A DNA stretch of 64,000 nt from Excoecaria cochinchinensis (GCA_947683425.1 CANTUQ010000055.1:19710001-19774000), one strand, 5' to 3'. Shown: positions 12,451 through 22,267, counted from the first letter of the stretch. Made by a program: numbers and translations. Notes: generated by a model not told the origin, from the letters alone.

Positions 12451-12488
12451 CTAAGCGTTTATCGCTTAGCACGGTGTTTTTACCCGTG
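12451..12488 (+). repeat. Double hairpin CTAAGCG/CGCTTAG and CACGG/CCGTG near the LTR 3' end
   Basis: Stem 1 is CTAAGCG (12451-12457) with CGCTTAG (12463-12469), loop TTTAT. Stem 2 is CACGG (12470-12474) with CCGTG (12484-12488). Equivalents occur in the LTRs at about 4600 (minus), 19660, 21760 (minus), 22235 (minus) and 59635. It is followed by 'caggtgcggaagg'-like sequence in several copies. Confidence 0.8.
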
Positions 12489-12899
12489 CAGGTGCGGAAG
12501 GCATTTTGCTTTGGGAGAGTCGCCGTCATCAAGCCTACACAAAAGAGTTTTTAGTGTAGGGCTATTTTTGTATCAGTGATGATTCTTTTTGTATAGAACT
12601 CTCATGTATCAGTTTTGTATCAGCTTCCGCTTTTGTATCTATATTTTGGGTTATGTAATATTATTTTTATATCAGCTTGCTGATCAGAACATTATTGTAA
12701 TAGTTTAATTATAGTAATGCATGATCAGCCTGTGCTTTCTTTTTATATAAAGTTTAAATTATTCTGTATTTTCTGAACGTATGTTATGAATGATTGTATG
12801 TTTTGCTTTGCTATTGTTTGGTGACACCTTTACTCATACGGCATCTCACTCCTTCTCGGATGGGATCGCCTACGTATGGGAAGGGGGTGTTACAGTTTG

Positions 12900-12911
12900 T
12901 GGTATCAGAGC
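12900..12911 (+). other. Primer-binding site, initiator tRNA-Met type
   Basis: TGGTATCAGAGC is complementary to the 3' end of plant initiator tRNA-Met and lies 5 nt after the 5' LTR end. This is the usual primer of plant chromoviruses and Ty1/copia elements. The old element carries the same site on the minus strand at 21314-21326. Confidence 0.92.
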
Positions 12912-13016
12912 ATAGGTTTAGGCGTTTCTGGGTGTTGTTGTGATTGTTTCGAGTTTCTTAGATGTGTATGTGTCTAGTTCTTTGTTGGCTGATACGGTTG
13001 TTTCTTGTTTGTTTAG

Positions 13017-16000
13017 ATGGCTTCTAATTCTGCTCATGGTGCGCGTGAAGAATCCGCCAAGAGTGTGAATCCTCCAGTTGTAGATCAGTCTGTTTCTGTT
13101 ACTGTGTCGGCTCAGCATGCTAGGGTCCAGCCCGAGGCCGCAGCCATGCCCTTTGAGGCTATGTTTAGACTGCATCAGGACATGGCTAGGGTTTTGGAGA
13201 GAGTGACTGCTCCTAGAGCACCTATGGAGAATTTGAGAAGGGCAGGAGTTGAGGATTTCTATGGTAATGGTTTGAATGAGTCTGAGATCGCAGAGAGATG
13301 GTTAGACAAAGTGAAGCGTGCCTTGAGAGAGATTCGGTGTCCTCCCGACCAGCAGGCAGAGTGTGCTTTAGCTCTTCTTCAGGGGTCTGCTTTTGAGTGG
13401 TGGGAGTTAGTTTGCAGGCATCCTCAGTTACCGGATCCGATTACCTGGGAGTTCTTTGAGGGTGAGTTCATAAAGAAGTACATCACTCAGACTTATAGAG
13501 ATTCGAGATGGGTGCAGTTCTTGAGTTTGAAGCAGAGGGCTTTGTCTGTAGCAGATTATGAGAAAGAGTTCAATAGGTTGTCTCGCTATGCCCCACGAGG
13601 AGTTATGACTGATGACTTTAGATGCAAGCACTTCGAGGCAGGGTTAAATGAGTCTCTGAAGATTGCTTTGATTTCCTTGATGTGTATACCTGGGGTTAGC
13701 TATTATCAGATTGTTGAGGCTGCTGTGAGAGCTGAGTTGTCTGAGACTGTGATGAGAGAGAGAGCTCAGAGGAGGAGTTCTTCTCGTGGAAGATCTTCTT
13801 CGAGTAAGAGATCTAGGAACCCACAGGAAGAGTCAGCATCTGGTCCGGCTTCTAGAGGTAGACGTCAGGGTTCTGCAGCTGTGTCAGGTTCTGGTAGGGG
13901 TGGTAGAGCTGAGACTACATCAGTTTGTCCTCATTGTAGTAAGACACATCGGGGTGAGTGCAGGTGGCTCTCCGGTGCGTGCTTCAGGTGTGGTAGCTCT
14001 GAGCATCAGTTGGCCAGTTGTCCGAGATTGCAGGAGGATTCAGGTTCTCAGAGAGAGGGGATTAGGGTCGGTTCGAATGCTTCTCAGGCTACCCGTGGCA
14101 GAGGCCGAGGTAGAGGTAGAGGTGGCCGGCATAGAGATGGAGCTGCTTCTGAGACTGTTGAGCATCCTCCTCAGGGTGCCATTAGAGCTTATGCTATGAG
14201 AGCCAGAGATGAGCAGGACGCGCCTGATGTTATTGCTGGTAAGTTCCTACTCCATGACACTGAGTTGTATGCTCTAATTGATCCTGGTTCGACACACTCA
14301 TATTTGTGCACAGATAAGATTGTTGATAAATTGCATTCTGTTGATCAGTTAGATTATGAGATTTGTGTGACCAGTCCATTAGGGCATAGTGTCAGTGTGA
14401 GTAGAGTTTTTAGGAGTTGTCCTCTGATTGTTGAGGGAGCTGTGCTTCCAGCGGATTTGATTGAGTTACCCTTCAGAGAGTTTGACTTGATTCTGGGTAT
14501 GGACTGGTTGGGTAAGCATCGGGCTGTAGTTGATTGCCATAGGAAGACAGTTGTACTTCGGGATAGAAGTCAGTCTCTTGTGTTTCTGAAAGGTTTGGGT
14601 GCTAGTTCGTTGAATAATGTGATTTCTGCAATGCAAGCTAAGAGATTCATCAGGAAAGGTTGTGAGGCTTTTCTAGCAGTTGTGTTAGATGCCAGGAGAG
14701 ATCAGGTTCAGATTGAGGACATCCCTGTAGTGTGGGAGTTTAGTGATGTGTTCTCGAGCGAGTTGCCTGGTTTGCCTCCTGAGAGAGAGGTTGAGTTGTC
14801 CATTGAGATCATGCCAGGTACTACACCTATTTTGAGAGCACCTTATCGGATGGCTCCTGTAGAGTTGAGGGAACTTAAATCTCAGTTACAGGAGTTATTG
14901 GATAAGGGGTTTATTCGACCTAGCATATCTCCTTGGGGAGCTCCAGTTCTGTTTGTCAAGAAGAAAGATGGATCCCTGCGGATGTGTATTGACTACCGCC
15001 AGATTAATAAGGTTACAGTGAAGAATAAGTATCCATTGCCTAGGATTGAAGATTTATTTGATCAGCTTCGAGGTGCGGGTGTCTTTTCCAAGATAGATCT
15101 TCGATCAGGGTACTACCAGCTTCGTGTTCAGGATGCAGATGTGGTTAAGACTGCATTTCGGACTAGGTATGGCCACTATGAGTTTCTTGTGATGCCGTTC
15201 GGTTTGACTAATGCTCCAGCGGCTTTTATGGATCTGATGAATCGTGTGTTTAGGCCATACTTAGATCGATTTGTAGTAGTGTTCATTGATGACATCTTAG
15301 TATATTCCAGGGATGAGAGTGAGCATGAGGAGCATCTTAGATTTGTTTTGCAGATGTTGAGAGAGCATCAGTTGTTTGCTAAGCTTAGCAAGTATGATTT
15401 CTGGCTACGAGAAGTGTCATTCTTGGGTCACATTATTTCAGCTAGAGGTATCCAGGTGGATCCAGCTAATATTGAGGCGATAGTTGATTGGAAAGCGCCT
15501 CGAAATGTTCAGGAAGTGAGGAGTTTCCTCGATTTAGCAGGTTACTACCGTCGGTTCGTTAAAGGATTTTCTGTGATTGCTGCTCCGATGACTAGATTGT
15601 TGAGGAAAGGAGTTAGATTTGAGTGGTCAGACAGGTGTCAGTCTTGTTTTGATCGGTTAAAGCAGTTGCTTGTTGAGGCTCCTATCCTTACTCAACCCAT
15701 TTCGGGTAAGGAGTTTGTCATTTACAGTGATGCTTCTGGAGTTGGTCTTGGATGTGTGCTGATGCAGGAAGGAAAAGTTGTGGCTTATGCTTCTCGTCAG
15801 TTGAAGCCACATGAGAAGAACTATCCGACGCATGATTTAGAGTTGGCTGCTGTGATCTTTGCTTTGAAGATTTGGCATCATTACTTGTATGGGGAAAAGT
15901 GTAGGATCTTCTCGGACCACAAGAGCTTGAAGTACTTCCTTTCACAGAAAGAGTTAAATACGAGACAGCGCAGATGGCTTGAGTTGTTTAAGGATTACGA

Positions 16001-17648
16001 CTGCATTGTGGATTACCATCCTGGTAAGGCTAATGTAGTCGCCGATGCTTTGAGTCAGAAATCGGTTTCAGCCTTGTTCTTGAGGCGTTTCAAATGGCGT
16101 TTTGGTTCAGATGGGGCTTTGCTTGCCCAGTTGCGTGTGAGGCCTACCTTGAGACAGAGGATTGTAGATGCTCAGAGAGATGATGTGAGGCTTCAGCAGA
16201 TTGTGCATGAGGTTAGATCGGGTAAGCCATCAGAGTTCTCAGTTCAGGATGAGGTACTTATGTTCAGAGATCGCTTGTGTGTGCCAGAGTCTGAGGATTT
16301 GAGGAGACAGCTCATGAGTGAGGCGCATAGTTCAGTCTTTACTATGCATCCGGGTAGTGAGAAGATGTACAGAGACATGAAGCAATTCTATTGGTGGTCC
16401 GGTATGAAGCGTGATATTGTGGATTTTGTTTCCAAGTGCTTGACTTGTCAGCAGGTAAAGGCAGAGCATCAGGTTCCTTCGGGTTTGCTTGTGCCTTTAT
16501 CCATTCCTGAGTGGAAATGGAAAGATATCACCATGGACTTTGTTTCTGGTTTACCTTTGACTCAGAGGAAGCATGATTCGGTTTGGGTTATTGTGGATCG
16601 GCTTACGAAATCAGCTCACTTTCTGCCAGTTAGAGTGGACTACTCCATTTACAGATTGGCCAGTATCTATGTGGATGAGATAGTTCGGTTGCATGGTGCG
16701 CCTTTGTCCATAGTGTCAGATCGGGATCCGAGGTTTACTTCCAAGTTTTGGAAGGAGTTACAGAGAGCTTTGGGCACTAGGTTGAACTTCAGTACAACGT
16801 TTCATCCTCAGACCGATGGTCAGTCAGAGCGAGTTATTCAGATTCTGGAGGATATGATGAGAGCTTGTGCATTGGATTTTCCGGGTAGCTGGGACAGATA
16901 TGTGTCGTTGATGGAGTTTGCCTACAACAACAGTTTTCAGTCGAGTATTGGTATGGCACCATATGAGGCTTTGTATGGCCGTCAGTGTAGGACTCCGATT
17001 TGTTGGACCGAGCTATCTGAGAGATCTATGATTGGACCAGACTTGGTCAGAGATACTGAAGATAAAATCAGAGTAGTGCAGCGGAATTTGAAGGCAGCCA
17101 AAGATCGACAGAAGTCTTATGCCAATTTGAAGAGGAAAGACGTGCAATTTGAGATCGGGGACAAAGTTTTCCTTAAAGTTTCTCCTTGGAGGAGAGTGCT
17201 TCGATTTGGGAAGAAGGGTAAGCTTAGTCCTCGTTTCATTGGACCATATGAGATTTTGGCTAAGGTTGGACCTGTAGCCTACAGATTGGCGTTACCGATG
17301 GAGTTAGCAAAGTTACATGATGTGTTCCACGTTTCGATGCTTCGTCGGTACAGATCAGATCCTTCGCATGTTCTGTCAGTTCAGGATATCCAGGTTCAGC
17401 CAGACTTCTCTTATGATGAGGAACCGCGAGCTATTCTAGCCCGAGAGGTGAGGCAGTTGAGAAATAAGCAGATTCCTTTGGTTAAAGTGTTATGGATCCA
17501 TCATGGAGTCGAAGAAGCGACTTGGGAACCAGAGGAGTCCATGAGAGCTCAGTACCCACAGTTATTTAGTTCAGGTGAGAATTTCGAGGACGAAATTCTT
17601 ATTAGTAGGGGAGAGTTGTCACACCCCGTTTGCCCCCTAGTAGAATGA
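13017..17648 (+). CDS. gag-pol: Intact Gag-Pol polyprotein of a Tekay-like chromovirus (1543 aa)
   Basis: One uninterrupted frame encodes all retrotransposition functions. Gag spans about residues 75-240. Zinc-binding motifs are CPHCSKTHRGEC (304) and the CCHC knuckle CFRCGSSEHQLASC (322-335). The aspartic protease has DPGSTHS with D422. The RT palm motif FIDDI has D758 and D759. RNase H begins near SDASG (about 905). Integrase has an HHCC finger (about 1103-1145) and a DD35E triad D1174, D1235, E1271. The GPY/F segment (about 1405) and a chromodomain (about 1467-1521, ending WEPEESMRAQYPQLF) follow. All these residues are present. The start chosen is the first ATG after the primer site, 105 nt downstream. 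The last ten codons and the stop lie inside the 3' LTR. The C-terminal chromodomain suggests targeting to marked chromatin, as known for the family. Confidence 0.95.
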   Translation: MASNSAHGAREESAKSVNPPVVDQSVSVTVSAQHARVQPEAAAMPFEAMFRLHQDMARVLERVTAPRAPMENLRRAGVEDFYGNGLNESEIAERWLDKVKRALREIRCPPDQQAECALALLQGSAFEWWELVCRHPQLPDPITWEFFEGEFIKKYITQTYRDSRWVQFLSLKQRALSVADYEKEFNRLSRYAPRGVMTDDFRCKHFEAGLNESLKIALISLMCIPGVSYYQIVEAAVRAELSETVMRERAQRRSSSRGRSSSSKRSRNPQEESASGPASRGRRQGSAAVSGSGRGGRAETTSVCPHCSKTHRGECRWLSGACFRCGSSEHQLASCPRLQEDSGSQREGIRVGSNASQATRGRGRGRGRGGRHRDGAASETVEHPPQGAIRAYAMRARDEQDAPDVIAGKFLLHDTELYALIDPGSTHSYLCTDKIVDKLHSVDQLDYEICVTSPLGHSVSVSRVFRSCPLIVEGAVLPADLIELPFREFDLILGMDWLGKHRAVVDCHRKTVVLRDRSQSLVFLKGLGASSLNNVISAMQAKRFIRKGCEAFLAVVLDARRDQVQIEDIPVVWEFSDVFSSELPGLPPEREVELSIEIMPGTTPILRAPYRMAPVELRELKSQLQELLDKGFIRPSISPWGAPVLFVKKKDGSLRMCIDYRQINKVTVKNKYPLPRIEDLFDQLRGAGVFSKIDLRSGYYQLRVQDADVVKTAFRTRYGHYEFLVMPFGLTNAPAAFMDLMNRVFRPYLDRFVVVFIDDILVYSRDESEHEEHLRFVLQMLREHQLFAKLSKYDFWLREVSFLGHIISARGIQVDPANIEAIVDWKAPRNVQEVRSFLDLAGYYRRFVKGFSVIAAPMTRLLRKGVRFEWSDRCQSCFDRLKQLLVEAPILTQPISGKEFVIYSDASGVGLGCVLMQEGKVVAYASRQLKPHEKNYPTHDLELAAVIFALKIWHHYLYGEKCRIFSDHKSLKYFLSQKELNTRQRRWLELFKDYDCIVDYHPGKANVVADALSQKSVSALFLRRFKWRFGSDGALLAQLRVRPTLRQRIVDAQRDDVRLQQIVHEVRSGKPSEFSVQDEVLMFRDRLCVPESEDLRRQLMSEAHSSVFTMHPGSEKMYRDMKQFYWWSGMKRDIVDFVSKCLTCQQVKAEHQVPSGLLVPLSIPEWKWKDITMDFVSGLPLTQRKHDSVWVIVDRLTKSAHFLPVRVDYSIYRLASIYVDEIVRLHGAPLSIVSDRDPRFTSKFWKELQRALGTRLNFSTTFHPQTDGQSERVIQILEDMMRACALDFPGSWDRYVSLMEFAYNNSFQSSIGMAPYEALYGRQCRTPICWTELSERSMIGPDLVRDTEDKIRVVQRNLKAAKDRQKSYANLKRKDVQFEIGDKVFLKVSPWRRVLRFGKKGKLSPRFIGPYEILAKVGPVAYRLALPMELAKLHDVFHVSMLRRYRSDPSHVLSVQDIQVQPDFSYDEEPRAILAREVRQLRNKQIPLVKVLWIHHGVEEATWEPEESMRAQYPQLFSSGENFEDEILISRGELSHPVCPLVE
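17605..17616 (+). other. Polypurine tract
   Basis: GTAGGGGAGAGT lies immediately before the 3' LTR and also forms codons of gag-pol. It should prime plus-strand DNA synthesis. The same tract precedes the 3' LTR of the old element at 6350-6360 (minus strand). Confidence 0.85.
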
Positions 17649-20101
17649 GCCTGTCTGTCCGTCTGTCTGTCTGTCTGTATGTGTAAGCATTTGCATGTGT
17701 TCGGCATTTCATAAGGGTACTTTAGTAATAATGTATGTTTTTGGGTTTTATTATTGTGTGGGTGCATACATGGTATTAAGGTGAGAATTAAATGAGTTGC
17801 ATTTGTGTGCACTTACATATACCATTGTAGGGTGCATTTAAATGAGGTTACTTAGGGTGTGTGTAATGCATTTTAGATTGGTGTGAGTGGTTACTTCACT
17901 AATAGGAATTTGACACATAATTAGGGTAAAGAAAAGAAAAAGAAAAAGGAAAGGAAGGAGTGAAGATAACAGATTCACGTTATCTTCTTTCTCTCACGTT
18001 TCTTCTCTTCTTTTTCTCCATTTTCTCTACTCTAAGCATTGTGGTGTGGATTCTAGTTTAATTTGGTGAAGATAATCTCTCCTTGCATCCCCTAGCTTGG
18101 TAAGTGTATGTCCTTGTCTTTGTTTTGCTGTAACTTTACATTTTCATCTTCTTCTTCTTTAGGTTGAGTTTTAATTTAGGGTTGCATGTTGATGTTCATT
18201 ACTGTGTTTGTGTTCTAGCTGAGGCTCCACGTGATCCAAAGGGGAAAGAGGTTGCTGGACCTAGTGGAGCTAAGTGATAGAAGCTTAGAATCCAGGTTTG
18301 GGAATGTTTACTTGTGAAATTGTATGGTTTTGAAGTTACTGTAATTCTAGGGTTCATGTTTTTCTAAGTTTGAATGTGTATGTTCTTGATTTGATTTGGT
18401 TAGTTATTTGGTGAATTGAGTTGTATAATTATTGCCGATGTTGTTTGGGATAATTTCTGGAAGGTAAGAACAGGTTTGTATGGTTTTAAATCAAATTGGG
18501 ATTGAATTCTTGATTCTGGAAATTCTGGGAAAATCGAATTACTGTAGAAACTCTCTCTGTCGCGTGACTCGCTACGAAGGAAGGCAAGTCATGTCGCGTG
18601 ACTCTCGGTCACGGCGTGACCTGCCTGCTGAGAAGCCAGTCGCGTGACCAGCTGATGAGTAAGCAAGTCACGCGACGTGATCTTCGGTCACGTCGTGCGA
18701 CCTGCGAGGCGAGGAGTGCGTGATCTGCGAGATCACGCTACGTGATCTGCTTGAATTGTAGCACGTCACGAGTCGTGACGTCCAGTCACGCCGTGACCTG
18801 CGAGAGCATTGCGTGATTTGTGGAGATCACGCAACGGGACCGGCGAGGAACAAGCAAGTCACGTCGCGTGACCCTCGGTCACGTCGCGTGACCTGCCTGT
18901 TGGGAAGGCCAGTCACGCCAGTGACCAGCCGATCTTGCCCGTTTCTCCGTTCAGCTCGTTTTTCCGAAATTTCCTGGTTTTTAACTCAGAAAGGAACTTG
19001 GTACTTCTTCTGAATGGATTTTACTGTTGTATGATGCATGCCTTACTGTTTGATGCTTCGATATGCATGATACCATGATTTTCTGATGAATTATATTCTG
19101 TATCCTGAAATGTGACCTGTTTGATGCATAACCTGCTAGAGTCAAGTAAGTGGATAGTTAGGCATGCCTAATAGAGTCTTTAGCTACAGCCCTCAGTTCA
19201 GTTTGGACCCCGATCAGGTCCCCGTCTGGTTCCTCGCGAACCCATCAGTATAGAATCTTGTTTAAGATTCCCTCAGTATATAGATAACATGTTTTGATTA
19301 ATGATATAATATTTGATTTGTACCTGTGAGGTACCCTCAGTATTCGATTCGTACCCGTAAGGTACCCTCAGTACACTCGTTATCCACTATCTAGAGTCAG
19401 CAGGTGTTCTTTAAATGTTAATGGAATTGTTCTGATCTGATTTGGCTATGAATGGAATATCTGAATGAGTTTAATGATGAAATACATGCTGGATTATTCT
19501 GTAATGGATATGATTATGAGATACTGAATGTATGGCTTTTAAATACGAGCGTGTTTATATGGATTATGTTATAGTCCTTGCATTCTGCCATTGTGAATGT
19601 GTTATGCCTTGACGACCACTGTGAGTGGCCGTCCATAATTTATGTGTGTTTTCCCCACTAAGCGTTTATCGCTTAGCACGGTGTTTTTACCCGTGCAGGT
19701 GCGGAAGGCGTTTTGCTTTGGGAGAGTCGCCGTCATCAAGCCTACACAGAAGAGTTTTTAGTGTAGGGCTATTTTTATATCAGTGATGATTCTTTTTGTA
19801 TAGAACTCTCATGTATCAGTTTTGTATCAGCTTCCGCTTTTGTATCTATATTTTGGGTTATGTAATATTATTTTTATATCAGCTTGCTGATCAGAACATT
19901 ATTGTAATAGTTTAATTATAGTAATGCATGATCAGCCTGTGCTTTCTTTTTATATAAAGTTTAAATTATTCTGTATTTTCTGAACGTATGTTATGAATGA
20001 TTGTATGTTTTGCTTTGCTATTGTTTGGTGACACCTTTACTCATACGGCATCTCACTCCTTCTCGGATGGGATCGCCTACGTATGGGAAGGGGGTGTTAC
20101 A
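17617..20101 (+). repeat. 3' LTR of the young Tekay element
   Basis: 2485 bp, near-identical to 10411-12894. About 15 differences were seen by eye, mostly transitions, plus one single-base insertion near 18500. Contains the same GTCAC block, hairpin cluster and double hairpin. Ends GTGTTACA at 20101. Confidence 0.95.
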
Positions 20102-20107
20102 ATTTGA

Positions 20108-20300
20108 GTAGCCTAATGGTAGTGGGATTCTAAGAATTAAAGGACTTATCCCCAGGTCCTGAGTTCGAATCCCACGAAAGGCAAAATCGCACAAGGGGGG
20201 TGTAAAGTTCTGTGAGTAGCAGCTCGGATTCCCTGCGGGGAGGCTCCCGACGGGATATGTTCCGGGGAGGGTATAAAAACCGACCGTTACAATAAAAGGC
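20108..20300 (+). mobile_element. tRNA-derived SINE, copy 1 (diverged)
   Basis: The head has an A-box-like TAGCCTAATGG and a B-box GAGTTCGAATCC, an RNA polymerase III internal promoter from a tRNA-like ancestor. The body is tRNA-unrelated and ends CCGTTACAATAAAAG. The region from about 20215 to 20280 is diverged from copies 2 and 3. It joins copy 2 tail-to-tail through a perfect palindrome (20285-20316). Confidence 0.8.
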
Positions 20301-20506
20301 GCCTTTTATTGTAACGACTGGGCCCGTACATAACATACTCAACTCCCCAGAACACATCCCGTCGGGAGGAGGACGGACAGACCGGGTCCCAGCCATTACT
20401 CACAGAACTTCACACTCCCCTTGTGCATTTTTGCCTTCCGTGGGATTCGAACTCAGGACCTGGGGATAAGTCCTTTAATTCTTAGAATCCCACTACCATT
20501 AGGCTA
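20301..20506 (-). mobile_element. tRNA-derived SINE, copy 2 (inverted)
   Basis: Inverted copy of the same SINE. Against copy 3 it differs at only about three positions plus the tail. The B-box reads as GGATTCGAACTC on the plus strand near 20440-20452. Head-to-head with copy 3 around a single central base at 20507, the pair forms a near-perfect inverted repeat with arms of about 195 bp. Confidence 0.8.
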
Positions 20507-20507
20507 C

Positions 20508-20703
20508 TAGCCTAATGGTAGTGGGATTCTAAGAATTAAAGGACTTATCCCCAGGTCCTGAGTTCGAATCCCACGGAAGGCAAAAATGCACAAGGGGAGT
20601 GTGAAGTTCTGTGAGTAATGGCTGGGACCCGGTCTGTCCGTCCTCCTCCCGACGGGATGTGTTCCGGGGAGTTGAGTCTGTTCTGTACGGGCCCAGTCGT
20701 TAC
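20508..20703 (+). mobile_element. tRNA-derived SINE, copy 3
   Basis: Starts TAGCCTAATGG, B-box GAGTTCGAATCC near 20560-20571, ends GTCGTTAC. The cluster is flanked by AACTATTGA on the left (10402-10410, before the Tekay insertion) and AACT-GAC on the right (from 20704). Read with the ATT restored, this is a target duplication of 9-10 bp as expected for LINE-mobilised SINEs, and it restores a Gag frame of the right length. Confidence 0.78.
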
Positions 20704-21223
20704 AACTGACATCGCTCTCTGCTTAAGACTTAGAAATTGAGCCCACTTAGCCTCCTTATAAGCTTTAGTCACATACATATTAGTGAACTATTTCAAATAA
20801 CTCCCACGTGACCGGGTCTGGCAACTGAGGATGCCTACGGACCAACTTCCACTAGTCGTAAGCCGAACCTTGGAGCAACGCAACTACACATTCCACTTGC
20901 CTATCCAAAGGGCAGCGAATCTCTTTTAGAACTCTCTCAACCTTCTCAATTAATTTCTCTGCCAATTTTGATTCATCCAAACTCATCCCGTAGAAATCTT
21001 TCGCCCCAGCCTTCCTCATACTCTCTATGAGGGCTCGCAGAGCAGTAACCCTCTCTAAGACCCGAGCCATGTCTTTGGATATCTTTAACATTGCCTCAAA
21101 AGGCATGGCTACGGCCTTAGGTTACACCCTAGCTGGCTGAGCTGGACCAAACACTAATTGATCTTGCTCTTGGGGATTAACGCTTTTAGCTGGCCCCTCG
21201 AGGGACCCACGCACTGACTCCAT
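20704..21223 (-). pseudogene. Gag N-terminal half of the old Tekay element
   Basis: The ATG at 21223 on the minus strand starts a Gag related to the intact copy: AMPFEAMLKISKDMARVLERVTA, then EIRCPLDRQVECVVALLQGSAYD, then AQFLSLKQRAMSV. A nonsense TAA at about 21122 and further stops near 20850 and 20790 break the frame. At 20704 the gene meets the SINE cluster and resumes at 10410. Confidence 0.85.
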
Positions 21224-21313
21224 TTACTATAAACATAAAGACAACCGTATTAGGCCTACACAGTCCTAAACATATATCTATATCCTATCATCACCCAGAA
21301 ACACATGAACATA

Positions 21314-21326
21314 GGCTCTGATACCA
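21314..21326 (-). other. Primer-binding site of the old Tekay element
   Basis: Minus strand TGGTATCAGAGCC, complementary to initiator tRNA-Met, five nt from the LTR end at 21332. Confidence 0.88.
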
Positions 21327-21331
21327 AAATT

Positions 21332-21903
21332 TGTAACACCCCATACCCATACGTAAGGGAGCCTATCCACGGAGAGAGTGAACACCCATATGGATAAGGG
21401 TATCACCAAATAGACTATAGCAAAGCATATACATAAAATATAAATATATATATATATATCTGAAGAAATTAAAACTTAAATTCTCCAAGATTCATTCATT
21501 GATATAACAAAAGGGTTCATTACAAAAATGTAACAGTACAACTGTGCCTTACAAAAATTACAAGCTTCCAGATTACCTAGCTGAAGGATTACCAGAAGAT
21601 AGATATAAAATGAAACCAAAAGATTACAAAAAAATATATATATATATATAATAAAAGCTAAGCTTCCCAAATCTGCACTCCTAATGCATTGGCTTAGCTT
21701 GCGGAGACACTACCCAAAAACTCCACTACTTCCGCACCTACAAGGATGAAACACCCGTGCTAAGCGATAACACTTAGTGGGGAAAACACAAATATGAACG
21801 GCCATTCACAATGGTCATCAAAGCAAAACACACATGAAGGGCACATGCTTATAAATACATTCAACAGAAATCACAATTTTAAAATATCATAAATCGCATT
21901 CAT
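21332..21903 (-). repeat. Truncated 5' LTR of the old Tekay element
   Basis: Starts TGTAACACCCCATACCC and matches 4124 onward through the CTAAGTG/CGCTTAG hairpin near 21760. It stops at 21903, where a different LTR begins with TGTAACATCTCG. Confidence 0.85.
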
Positions 21904-22264
21904 TGTAACATCTCGATACCCCCTTTGGAAAGGATACCGGAGCACCACGCACGCAAGACACAAAATACATTCAAAAACGGAGGCAAAATAATAAACATAA
22001 ATAAATGAATTTGATTACATAAATCAAAAAAATATGCATTAATTACAAAATTACAAAAGGATCCTTATCAAAAACAAATACATATAACTATTATACAAAA
22101 TGTTCTATACAAAAGCCTATACAAAATACGAGAGCCAAATTACAAAAAGAGAAATCCACTCTAACACCTAGTGGCCGACCTACAGATGCTCCACACCGAA
22201 TGAACCTACCACCTACACGAAAAAATACTTGTTCTAAGCGATAACACTTAGGGGGAGGAACATA

Positions 22265-22267
<3 letters not shown>

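Larger units (their letters stand above)
10411..12894 (+). repeat. 5' LTR of the young Tekay element
   Basis: The LTR is 2484 bp and begins TGTCACACCC with a short CTGT-rich tract (about 10445-10470). It contains a GC-rich block of GTCAC/GTGAC palindromes (11350-11740), the palindrome TTAGGCATGCCTAA (11951-11964), five hairpins (11998-12158) and a double hairpin (12451-12488). A splice-donor-like GGTAAGTGTATG occurs near 10891. In related LTRs of this window a TATA-like box lies within the first 220-340 nt, so most of this LTR is probably transcribed leader. I see no strong TATA box here. Confidence 0.92.
10411..20101 (+). mobile_element. Young, apparently intact Tekay-like chromovirus
   Basis: A complete element of 9691 bp: 5' LTR 10411-12894, primer site from 12900, single gag-pol ORF 13017-17648, purine tract and 3' LTR 17617-20101. 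Termini are TGTCACACCC and GTGTTACA. Flanks are ATTGA (10406-10410) and ATTTGA (20102-20107), a 5-bp target duplication with one extra T. By eye I count about 15 differences between the LTRs, roughly 0.6 percent, implying a recent insertion. It sits inside the gag of an older relative in opposite orientation, at the edge of a SINE. Confidence 0.95.
4124..21903 (-). mobile_element. Old, broken Tekay-like chromovirus, interrupted by a SINE cluster and a younger Tekay element
   Basis: On the minus strand the order is truncated 5' LTR (21332-21903), primer site (21314-21326), gag (21223-20704, continued at 10410-9880), protease, RT, RNase H, integrase with chromodomain, polypurine tract (AAGGGGAGAGT, 6350-6360) and 3' LTR (4124-6349). 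Removing the insert 10411-20703 leaves about 4.7 kb of internal sequence, matching the 4.72 kb of the intact copy nested inside it. Coding frames contain many stops and frameshifts, and active-site residues are changed in protease and RT, so it is dead. The 5' LTR is cut at 21903 by another LTR. Confidence 0.9.

Noticed and set aside
15718..15945. Minus-strand frames within the intact gag-pol
   Set aside because: Shadows of the 1543-codon frame.
20107..20180. Functional tRNA gene
   Set aside because: A- and B-box-like words are present, but no cloverleaf can be completed and the sequence recurs as a SINE head in three copies.
20130..20396. Protein-coding frame over the SINE cluster
   Set aside because: The frame crosses the palindromic SINE junction and is a by-product of the repeat.
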